9,521 nucleotides of DNA, taken from the NCBI GenBank assembly GCA_016302525.1, contig JAEDNJ010000051.1, positions 1 through 9,521 of the forward strand, read 5' to 3'. Positions 1 through 5,037 of the stretch are shown in pieces (the first letter of the stretch is position 1; each line of letters opens with the position of its first letter). Both the position numbers and the translations under genes were made by a program. Below the pieces are notes generated by a model. The model saw only the letters and a list, made by a program, of their open reading frames with translations, was not told the DNA's origin and searched no databases. This stretch comes from Phascolarctobacterium sp. GTDB taxonomy: Bacteria > Bacillota > Negativicutes > Acidaminococcales > Acidaminococcaceae.

Positions 1-720
1 GGCATTGGGTAGCAGATTTTTTGCTATATCCCTAAAGTTGTCATAAAGATCTATAGATATATACTTTACATTATCCAGTTCACTTTTGAGGGTTATTAGG
101 TTTCTCGTAGATGCTTTAATATCGCTGAAATACTTGGTAACAATTATTTTCTTTCTGCTGGGAAGGACATCAATAATTTCTCCTGTTACAAAGTTCATGA
201 GGATAACGCAGTATAAAGAATCATAGCTGGAGTTAGGAAAATAGTGCTCATCCATTGAAAGAACCTCAGGCAAATGTTTTCTTATTATGTTAATATGTTT
301 GTCGAATGTTCTAATAACGGTGGGAACAGAGACATTATATCTTTGCGCAACCAGGGTATATGTTTCTCCGGGTTTCTTTAAATCTTTAAGAATATTAACC
401 TTAGTTTCGTGAGTGAGCTTTTCACCTGCGTAACTAAAAGGATTTGATTCGCTAAAGGTTATTCCACAAGAACGGCAAGAGAAACGCCTGCGCATGTAGA
501 TAATGGAACAGTTTCTATTGGCAAAAACAGAATGGATAAGATTTCTAGATACATAACCATGGATATTGACTTTGTTACGGCAATAAGGACAAGCGAAATT
601 GTTGACACATAATTTAACTTTGATTACAATAGAGTTATCCGATTTAGTGATTTGTTGGATATGTTCAATCTGATTGGAATTTATGTTGAGCATATCTGCA
701 ACAAATTGGTTTATGGACAT
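1..720 (-). CDS. ISL3-family transposase, C-terminal part missing (window edge)
   Basis: DDE transposase that would cut and join the ends of its element. 240 residues are visible, with no stop before position 1. The N-terminal part has a zinc ribbon: CPYC at residues 44-47, then CRSCG at about 102-106. A helix-turn-helix-like stretch follows (YTLVAQRYNVSVPTVIRTFD, residues 141-160). SMDEHY at about 175-180 carries the first catalytic Asp, and SIDLYDNFRDIAKNLLPNA near residue 222 carries the second. This order and these motifs are characteristic of ISL3 transposases (IS204/IS1001/IS1165 type). The last catalytic Glu would lie off the window. The ATG at 718-720 is preceded by GAAGGAGG at 8-bp spacing. 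The frame is intact as far as seen, so the element may be active. The next gene upstream on this strand is the Hpt gene, an unrelated host gene. Confidence 0.9.
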   Translation of the reverse strand, partial: MSINQFVADMLNINSNQIEHIQQITKSDNSIVIKVKLCVNNFACPYCRNKVNIHGYVSRNLIHSVFANRNCSIIYMRRRFSCRSCGITFSESNPFSYAGEKLTHETKVNILKDLKKPGETYTLVAQRYNVSVPTVIRTFDKHINIIRKHLPEVLSMDEHYFPNSSYDSLYCVILMNFVTGEIIDVLPSRKKIIVTKYFSDIKASTRNLITLKSELDNVKYISIDLYDNFRDIAKNLLPNA

Positions 721-723
721 AAT

Positions 724-778
724 AATACCTCCTTCGTCGTAGTAGATGGACAACTACTATTCTAGCGAAGGAGGTATT
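724..778 (-). promoter_or_regulatory. hairpin sequestering the transposase ribosome binding site
   Basis: A perfect 13-bp inverted repeat (AATACCTCCTTCG at 724-736, its complement at 766-778) encloses a second 6-bp repeat (TAGTAG 740-745 / CTACTA 754-759). In a minus-strand transcript the 3' arm holds GAAGGAGG, the ribosome binding site of the transposase. It would be paired with an anti-Shine-Dalgarno arm in any RNA that starts upstream of 778. Such hairpins are known in insertion sequences as a block on translation of read-through transcripts. That role here is inferred from the structure. Confidence 0.65.
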
Positions 779-832
779 GTTTTTATTTTGTAACTTATCT
801 CAAAAAAATAACTTTAAGAAACAAGTATGCTT

Positions 833-863
833 TAAGCTAGGTGCTTATGCCTAGCTTATTTTT
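833..863 (+). terminator. hairpin with U-tract on the plus strand, overlapping the Hpt stop codon
   Basis: TAAGCTAGG (833-841) pairs with CCTAGCTTA (850-858) across an 8-nt loop and is followed on the plus strand by TTTTTC. Read on the minus strand it would follow the Hpt gene but has no U-tract there. It thus looks like an intrinsic terminator for a plus-strand transcript from the left, although no plus-strand gene is visible there. Confidence 0.5.
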
Positions 864-1212
864 CATTTTGATATTGCTCCAGAGTGTTGATGACACAGGT
901 ATAGTCAGCTTCAAGCTTTTGCACAAGGTCAGCAGCTGGCTTTTGCTTGTTAGCACGCAAAGCCTCTGTCAAATCAGAAGCAGACATATGCAGAGCAGTG
1001 AAAGCTAAGTTGCCTGCTACACCCTTAAGCGTGTGAGCGGCACGGAAGGCATCCTCGTAGTTTTCTGCAGCTAAAGCTTCTCTTAATTGGGTCATAGAAG
1101 CATCCTGAGGAAACTTAAGAATCAAGCGTTCAATAAGCCTGTCGCTCATCAATCTGCCAATAGCTTCAGTATAGTTTCCTTTTAATAATTCGTAACATTG
1201 TTTAACGTCCAT
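856..1212 (-). CDS. stand-alone histidine phosphotransfer (Hpt) domain protein
   Basis: Small cytoplasmic phosphotransfer protein of 118 residues. It would pass a phosphoryl group between response-regulator receiver domains in a multistep phosphorelay. The signature is AAHTLKGVAGNLAF at residues 58-71, with the phospho-accepting His at 60 followed by the conserved xLKGxxxNLG/A-type helix. The whole protein is one four-helix Hpt bundle with no kinase, receiver or membrane segment. The ATG at 1210-1212 has AAGGGAG at 1221-1227 in front of it. It is monocistronic: its own promoter lies at 1285-1313 and the next genes are unrelated. No partner kinase or regulator is encoded nearby, so the relay it serves cannot be read from context. 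Alternative: a degenerate or specialised Hpt with a non-relay role, less likely because the His motif is intact. Confidence 0.88.
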   Translation of the reverse strand: MDVKQCYELLKGNYTEAIGRLMSDRLIERLILKFPQDASMTQLREALAAENYEDAFRAAHTLKGVAGNLAFTALHMSASDLTEALRANKQKPAADLVQKLEADYTCVINTLEQYQNEK

Positions 1213-1279
1213 AGCAAAAGCTCCCTTACAAAACTCATTATCTACAATAAATGTATATAATTGTTATTAATTTTCATAA

Positions 1280-1372
1280 CATATATTATGCCAAATCAAA
1301 CACACACTGTCAAGTCGCTGGGAAGATATTTATAACTACTGCTATAAGGAGTTCATCGAAGAAGAAGAGTAA
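1280..1372 (+). other. possible 3' coding remnant upstream of a terminator
   Basis: On the plus strand a frame open from 1280 ends in RWEDIYNYCYKEFIEEEE and TAA (1370-1372), directly followed by a strong terminator at 1378-1415. No start codon or ribosome binding site is visible, and the frame overlaps the Hpt promoter. It may be the tail of a lost gene or chance. I do not recognise a family. Confidence 0.2.
1285..1313 (-). promoter_or_regulatory. sigma-A-type promoter of the Hpt gene
   Basis: On the minus strand TTGACA (1308-1313), a 17-bp spacer and CATAAT (1285-1290) form a near-consensus promoter. Transcription would start near 1278, giving a 5' untranslated region of about 65 nt before the ATG at 1212. 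Confidence 0.75.
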
Positions 1373-1415
1373 AAACTAAGGCTCTAGGCATGACGACCTA
1401 GAGCCTTTTCTTTTT
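1371..1415. terminator. bidirectional intrinsic terminator
   Basis: AAGGCTCTAGG (1378-1388) and CCTAGAGCCTT (1397-1407) form an 11-bp perfect stem with an 8-nt loop. The plus strand continues TTTTCTTTTT; on the minus strand the stem is followed by AGTTTTTAC. On the minus strand it ends the cyclase-family gene, whose stop codon lies 4 nt away. On the plus strand it would stop whatever once ended at 1372. Confidence 0.85.
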
Positions 1416-1418
1416 GGT

Positions 1419-2183
1419 TTATTGTTTAGGAGTAATTGCATAAACGCGCACCGGCAGACCAGTAGCGCCTTCAATACGAGGCCAGGCAGCTACTAATAAA
1501 GCGCCAGCAGGAGCAACCTTATCAAGATTGTCCATAACCTCAATTTGCACCTTGCCTAAGCCTAGGACATAGCGCTCGCAAGCTAAGTCGCCAGCCTTGG
1601 CAGCCTCAGCAGAAGCATCTGTATCCAAAGTTTCGTGACCATTGGCAGCAGCCTCACGAACAGTGTAAATATATTCCAAGGCAGGCAGAGACCAGCCAGG
1701 GAAGTTCTCGCTGCCATCCTCAGCAATGCCGCTAATCTTGTTCATGTCGGGCCAATTCTTTGCCCAATCAGTACGCAGAGCAACGAAGGCACCCTTAGGA
1801 ATAGGGCCATATTCAGCTTCATAAGCCTTGATATCGTCCACAGTTACTGCATAATGGACATCCTCTTGCACCTTTTTGGTAATGTCGATTACGCAGAGAG
1901 GGAAAATCAGGTGTTGGGGACCGTAAGCATCAGAACCAACGCCATCATGGATGAAATGAGAAGGGAAGTCAATATGTGTGCCATATTGTCCTGGGAATTT
2001 GAAGGTTTGAATCAAGCATTCGAGCATGGGATTGCCCCAATCATAGACAACCTTGCCAACCTCAACAGAGCCCTCAGGAATACCTGCCCAATAGGGGCTA
2101 TCGTTATTCATAGAATGAGAAAGCTCAACCCATTCATAATCTCTTTGCATTTCTTCTAAAATGGACCAAAGTCTATAAGCCAT
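1419..2183 (-). CDS. cyclase-family metal-dependent hydrolase (PF04199 type)
   Basis: 254-residue soluble protein of the cyclase family, which includes bacterial kynurenine formamidase and isatin hydrolase. These enzymes open an amide or lactam ring using a divalent metal. The family motif is FPGQYGTHIDFPSHF at residues 63-77: H70, D72 and H76 are the expected metal ligands, with Gln66 where kynurenine formamidase has its first His. Further family features are LSHSM (21-25), ALRTDW (135-140), a second possible ligand region GHETLDTD (182-189), and QIEVMDNLDKVAPAGALLVA (213-232) with a candidate catalytic Glu. Length is normal for the longer subgroup. The start ATG follows ACCTCCCC on the plus strand (2191-2198), i.e. 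GGGGAGGT. No tryptophan-catabolism gene is adjacent, and Gln for His argues against calling it kynB. The substrate is unknown. Confidence 0.85.
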   Translation of the reverse strand: MAYRLWSILEEMQRDYEWVELSHSMNNDSPYWAGIPEGSVEVGKVVYDWGNPMLECLIQTFKFPGQYGTHIDFPSHFIHDGVGSDAYGPQHLIFPLCVIDITKKVQEDVHYAVTVDDIKAYEAEYGPIPKGAFVALRTDWAKNWPDMNKISGIAEDGSENFPGWSLPALEYIYTVREAAANGHETLDTDASAEAAKAGDLACERYVLGLGKVQIEVMDNLDKVAPAGALLVAAWPRIEGATGLPVRVYAITPKQ

Positions 2184-2265
2184 AGTGTTTACCTCCCCAA
2201 CAGCCTCTCGAATACAGAAGCCTATTGTGTATAATTATAGAGATGATGTATATCTCACGAGGATA

Positions 2266-2294
2266 ATTATAGCATTTAAAAAGCCATTTGTAAA
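2266..2294 (-). promoter_or_regulatory. promoter of the cyclase-family gene
   Basis: On the minus strand TTTACA (2289-2294), a 17-bp spacer and TATAAT (2266-2271). A 10-bp direct repeat, ATAATTATAG, occurs at 2263-2272 and 2231-2240. The second copy lies just downstream of the expected start site and could be a binding site for a regulator, but this is unproven. Confidence 0.7.
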
Positions 2295-2320
2295 GAGATG
2301 CGGATTAAGAGGCTTATGAA

Positions 2321-2369
2321 AATTAGATAAGCTTGGCAACAAACTCAGCGACTTTAGACATATAAATAG
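2321..2369 (-). pseudogene. degenerate second copy of the peroxidase 3' end
   Basis: This stretch matches the last 49 bp of the adjacent peroxidase gene region (2394-2442) at 41 of 49 positions, the first 20 (plus-strand order) being identical. In the minus-strand frame it reads SIYMSKVAEFVAKLI and a TAA stop (2323-2325), against TIDMAEVAKCVAKLI in the intact gene. Only the C-terminal tail is present. The simplest explanation is a former tandem paralogue of which only the 3' end survives, or a short local duplication that has since diverged. The promoter of the next gene starts 27 bp beyond it. Confidence 0.75.
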
Positions 2370-2395
2370 AGCTGCCGATTTTAGAGTTACAAAAA

Positions 2396-2938
2396 TTAGA
2401 TAAGCTTGGCAACGCATTTAGCGACTTCCGCCATATCAATAGTGGGCTCAAATCTAGCTACGACCTTGCCCTCTCTGTCTACCACAAATTTGGTGAAGTT
2501 CCATTTAATATCCGGCTTATTTTTATAGTCAGAATCCATAACCTTGAGCATGGCAGCCATAGCAAAGGCCTTCATGCCACTACCAAAGCCCTCAAAGCCC
2601 TTTTGAGATTTTAAATAATCGAAAAGTGGCAAGGCATTTTCACCATTAACATCAGATTTTTTCATCTGAGGAAACTTTGTATTATATCTCAGAGTGCAAA
2701 ATTGATGAATTTCTTCATCCGTACCAGGAGTTTGTCCTGCAAATTGATTACAGGGAACATCAATAATTTCTAAGCCAGCTTCATGGTATTTTTCGTACAT
2801 TTCCTCTAGGGGCTTGTAATGGGGCGTAAAGCCACAGCCTGTTGCCGTATTAACAATCAGGATAACCTTACCCTTGTAATCAGCCAGGTTCAGAAGCTCT
2901 CCGTTAGGCTTGGGTACAGAATAATCATAAATACTCAT
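2396..2938 (-). CDS. glutathione peroxidase family thiol peroxidase (Cys type)
   Basis: 180-residue cytoplasmic peroxidase that would reduce hydrogen peroxide and organic hydroperoxides. Catalytic tetrad residues are visible: Cys35 in NTATGCGFTPHYKPL, Gln65 in VPCNQFAGQ, and Trp146-Asn147 in IKWNFTKFVVDREG. The catalytic residue is Cys, not selenocysteine. Cys81 in QFCTLRYNTKFP matches the resolving Cys of yeast Gpx3-type enzymes. This suggests a thioredoxin-dependent atypical 2-Cys mechanism rather than true glutathione use. The thioredoxin fold core is complete and there is no signal peptide. The ATG at 2936-2938 has AAGGAGG at 2947-2953 with 8-nt spacing. It has its own promoter (2982-3010), so it is a single-gene unit. 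A decayed copy of its 3' end follows downstream. Confidence 0.95.
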   Translation of the reverse strand: MSIYDYSVPKPNGELLNLADYKGKVILIVNTATGCGFTPHYKPLEEMYEKYHEAGLEIIDVPCNQFAGQTPGTDEEIHQFCTLRYNTKFPQMKKSDVNGENALPLFDYLKSQKGFEGFGSGMKAFAMAAMLKVMDSDYKNKPDIKWNFTKFVVDREGKVVARFEPTIDMAEVAKCVAKLI

Positions 2939-2981
2939 ATTATTAGCCTCCTTGTAAATAAATTTCTCACCTTCTAGCTTG

Positions 2982-3010
2982 ATTGTAGCCTATATTTCTC
3001 TATTTGTCAA
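2982..3010 (-). promoter_or_regulatory. promoter of the peroxidase gene
   Basis: On the minus strand TTGACA (3005-3010), a 17-bp spacer and TACAAT (2982-2987), one mismatch from consensus overall. The start site would be near 2975, with a leader of about 37 nt. It diverges from the plus-strand promoter at 3090. Confidence 0.8.
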
Positions 3011-3089
3011 CGAGCTGAGCCTGAGCAAAAAGCTCTTCTTAGGAGAAGTCTATTTATCTTTAATGAAGCAAAAGCTTAGCTGTGTTAAA

Positions 3090-3118
3090 TTGACATTGCT
3101 CTGAGCTTGCAATATAAT
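3090..3118 (+). promoter_or_regulatory. perfect-consensus promoter far upstream of the acetyltransferase
   Basis: TTGACA (3090-3095), a spacer of exactly 17 bp and TATAAT (3113-3118) match the vegetative sigma consensus at every position. The start site would be near 3125, leaving about 248 nt before the acetyltransferase ATG. A weaker second candidate, TTGATT (3263-3268) and TATATG (3286-3291), lies closer to the gene. Confidence 0.75.
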
Positions 3119-3182
3119 GAAATATGATATTTTCTCTCGACAACAAAGCTTAGCTTATTTAGCGTAGTAGTAGGAAATTATA

Positions 3183-3218
3183 ATGAAAGCTTATTATTTA
3201 GTGCTGAAAGACTGCTAA
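3183..3218 (+). CDS. possible short upstream ORF (11 codons) in the acetyltransferase leader
   Basis: ATG at 3183 opens MKAYYLVLKDC and a TAA stop. AGGA at 3172-3175 is a weak ribosome binding site at suitable spacing. It is followed by a weak stem (CTAA 3215-3218 with TTAG 3232-3235, bulged G-C pair inside) and a run of six T (3236-3241), an arrangement like a leader peptide and attenuator. The stem is short, so terminator function is doubtful. It could be chance. Confidence 0.3.
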   Translation: MKAYYLVLKDC

Positions 3219-3372
3219 AGGAGATACAAGCTTAGTTTTTTCGGGAGTTAGTAAGGTTGAGGTTGATTATTGCAATATTCTTTTATATATGATAGCTGCT
3301 TTAGTTGAAGCTTTCAAGAATAGTATATAGTAGAAAGCTTGTTATGGCTGATGTATAGGAGGCTTTTGGGCA

Positions 3373-4578
3373 ATGGAGTTTAATAAAATTTCTGAACAGG
3401 ATAGGATGCAGGTGGAGGAGCTCTGGGATTATTGCTTTGAAAAGCGAGAGGAGCCTTTTTTTCAATATTATTTTCAGCATTATTGCTTTGAGCAGAATAC
3501 TGTTTGGGGCGCCCAGCAGGAGGGAAGGCTGCAAAGTATGCTGCATCTAAATCCCTATGTTTTAGCTTTAAGAGGCAGAGAGCAAAATATCCCCTATGTC
3601 GTGGGAGTAGCGACTGCCGAAGCAGCTAGAGGCAAGCATCTCATGGGTGAGCTCTTACAAGCTTGTTTTTCTGCTTTACGTAAGCAGGGGACGGATTTTG
3701 TTTATCTTATGCCAATTTACGCTGGCATTTATCTGCCCTATGGCTTTTCCTTTTGCTATGAAAGGCTCAAGTATGGCTGGGCTAAAGGGCAGCTAAGCTT
3801 GCCTGAGCTTAAGCAGGCAAGAGAAGGCTACAGCATTAGTGCTGGCAATATAAGTGTAGCTGATTCCAGGCTAGAGGAGGTTTTAGGAGAACTGTACTCT
3901 AAGTATATTATGGAAATACATGGAGCTGCCAGGAGAAGCAAGCAGGATTGGCAAAAGCTTTTGGGGGTATATTCTGGGGATGGCTTTAGATATGCCTTAG
4001 TCTCTAGAGGTGGGGCCTTTGTCGGCTATTTGCTGTATGGGGTGCAGGAGAATTGTGTTAATCTTGTAGAGCTTGTTAGCCTGGAGCCACAGGCTAAGCT
4101 AGAGCTTTTGGCCTATGCCGAAGGGCTGGAGGTTGAAGCTGAGAGCTGTGAATGGCTGGCTGAGGCCTGGGACAAGACTTATCTGGGCTTTAAGGATGCC
4201 ACTCAGGCTCCACAGAGGCTTCCCTTCATGATGGCCCGTTGCTTGAATGTTGTTGAGGCTCTTAGGGGACTAAGAACTGAACAGAGCCTGAACGGAGAGC
4301 TGGTAATAAGGGTTGAGGATGGGCTTTTGAGAGAAAATAGCTGTGTGGCAGCCATAAGCTGCAGCAATGGTGCAATAAATACTGCCGTTGATTGTGAAAA
4401 TGAGCTTACTGCTGATGTCAATATGGATATTGCTGCCTTTACGCAGCTATATTTTGGCTTGCTTAATGCTACAGAGCTGGCGGAGGCGGGAAGGCTCGCA
4501 TATAGGGACACAAGCAAGCTCAAATTCTTAGACGAGCTGCTACCTAAAAAGAAGAATTGGATAAATGAGTATTATTAA
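3373..4578 (+). CDS. Eis-like GNAT N-acetyltransferase with C-terminal SCP2-like domain
   Basis: 401-residue cytoplasmic acetyl-CoA-dependent acetyltransferase resembling the Eis (enhanced intracellular survival) family, which acetylates amines on aminoglycosides, peptides or proteins. The N-terminal GNAT domain has the acetyl-CoA motif YVVGVATAEAARGKHLMGEL (residues 75-94; Arg86-Gly87 in the P-loop). FVYLMPIYAGIYLPYGF (109-125) follows, with Tyr120 the likely counterpart of the Eis general-acid Tyr. A second GNAT-like region and a C-terminal sterol-carrier-like domain complete the usual length (Eis about 400). In Eis the C-terminal carboxylate is the general base; here the chain ends in NEYY, an aromatic end that fits. 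The ATG is preceded by AGGAGG (3357-3362). Arginine is written mostly AGA/AGG, unlike the CGT/CGC of rny, which suggests lower expression or a different history. The substrate is unknown. Confidence 0.85.
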   Translation: MEFNKISEQDRMQVEELWDYCFEKREEPFFQYYFQHYCFEQNTVWGAQQEGRLQSMLHLNPYVLALRGREQNIPYVVGVATAEAARGKHLMGELLQACFSALRKQGTDFVYLMPIYAGIYLPYGFSFCYERLKYGWAKGQLSLPELKQAREGYSISAGNISVADSRLEEVLGELYSKYIMEIHGAARRSKQDWQKLLGVYSGDGFRYALVSRGGAFVGYLLYGVQENCVNLVELVSLEPQAKLELLAYAEGLEVEAESCEWLAEAWDKTYLGFKDATQAPQRLPFMMARCLNVVEALRGLRTEQSLNGELVIRVEDGLLRENSCVAAISCSNGAINTAVDCENELTADVNMDIAAFTQLYFGLLNATELAEAGRLAYRDTSKLKFLDELLPKKKNWINEYY

Positions 4579-4632
4579 GGATAAAAAGCATTAACTATAA
4601 GTATTGTTGCTTTGGTAAGGCTAAAGTAAAGG

Positions 4633-4670
4633 AAAAGGCTGCTTGTTTGCATATCGGGCAGCTTTTGTTT
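4633..4670 (+). terminator. intrinsic terminator after the acetyltransferase
   Basis: GCTGC (4638-4642) pairs with GCAGC (4658-4662); flanking AAAA (4633-4636) and TTTT (4663-4666) extend the stem across a bulged G. TTTTGTTTT follows. It closes the acetyltransferase unit and separates it from rny. Confidence 0.7.
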
Positions 4671-4735
4671 TCTGCAAGCTTGAGTTCTTTATGAGCTTTA
4701 AGGTAACGATTATAAGCAGGAATTAGGATAAAAAC

Positions 4736-4764
4736 TTGACTTTTATATTAATTTTAGGTAAAAT
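4736..4764 (+). promoter_or_regulatory. promoter of rny
   Basis: TTGACT (4736-4741), a 17-bp spacer and TAAAAT (4759-4764). Transcription would start near 4771, giving rny an unusually long leader of about 265 nt. Confidence 0.75.
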
Positions 4765-4770
4765 GTAATT

Positions 4771-5033
4771 GTCGCAAAGTGTGCCTGGATGGAGGCACAT
4801 GAGCGCAATGCCAAATAATGGCTTTTGTTTATTGCCCTAATTCTGAATACAATAATTCATTAATATATATTTGATCCGTAGCCTTGGCGTGTGCTGAGGT
4901 TGGCAAGCACTCGTCGTAGGTCGGTTTTATATAAATAGATTAGAGGATTCAATGGAATAAGGACATTTAGACAGGCGCAGAATACTGAGCCTGATTTTGT
5001 TATGCAAAAAATCATGAAAAAATTTGAAAGGTA
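4771..5033 (+). promoter_or_regulatory. long structured leader of rny
   Basis: Three stem-loops are visible. HP1: GTGCCT (4781-4786) with AGGCAC (4793-4798), loop GGATGG. HP2: GCCA (4810-4813) with TGGC (4819-4822), followed by TTTTGTTT, like a weak terminator. HP3: GGCG-T-GTGCT (4886-4895) with AGCAC-T-CGTC (4906-4915), 9 pairs around one U-U mismatch, followed downstream by CGGTTTTAT. I do not recognise a known riboswitch; the T-box and c-di-GMP signatures are not present. It may regulate rny or contain a small RNA. Confidence 0.4.
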
Positions 5034-5034
5034 G
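4939..5034 (+). other. coding-like fragment or short upstream ORF ending in the rny ribosome binding site
   Basis: A frame open from 4939 (after a TAG at 4936) reads FRQAQNTEPDFVMQKIM and ends KKFER, TAG (5032-5034). Its stop overlaps the first G of the rny GGAGG. The only ATGs are at 5002 and 5014, neither with a good ribosome binding site. It could be the 3' end of a lost upstream gene or a short translated ORF coupled to rny. The family is not recognised. Confidence 0.3.
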
Positions 5035-5037
5035 GAG

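Larger units (their letters stand above)
1..778 (-). mobile_element. ISL3-family insertion sequence, cut by the window edge
   Basis: A transposase gene and its upstream regulatory hairpin make up one end of an insertion sequence. Only the 5' end of the element is here; the rest lies beyond position 1. The family is called from the transposase. I could not define the terminal inverted repeat, because the partner end is outside the window. The outer boundary is therefore a guess: the hairpin ends at 778, and the true end could lie anywhere up to about 832, before the hairpin next to the Hpt gene. Confidence 0.7.
3072..3340. repeat. cluster of six AAGCTT-centred motifs in the intergenic spacer
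   Basis: The 434-bp spacer between the divergent peroxidase and acetyltransferase genes holds AAGCTT at 3072, 3146, 3187, 3228, 3308 and 3335. Two copies extend to the identical 10-mer AAGCTTAGCT (3072, 3146). The hexamer is self-complementary, so copies can pair with each other in RNA or bind a dimeric protein. AAGCTT also recurs elsewhere in the window, but not at this density. Confidence 0.5.

Noticed and set aside
1635..2159. 174-codon open frame on the plus strand opposite the cyclase-family gene
   Set aside because: Antisense to a gene with clear motifs, promoter and ribosome binding site; no recognisable protein features.
2281..2320. Terminator for the peroxidase gene (AAGCC / GGCTT)
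   Set aside because: Only 5 pairs around a loop of about 25 nt, and it overlaps the -35 region of the next promoter; too weak to call.
4799..4840. 13-codon ORF (MSAMPNNGFCLLP) in the rny leader
   Set aside because: GGAGG is only 3 nt from the ATG and is held in a hairpin; no sign of selection can be seen.
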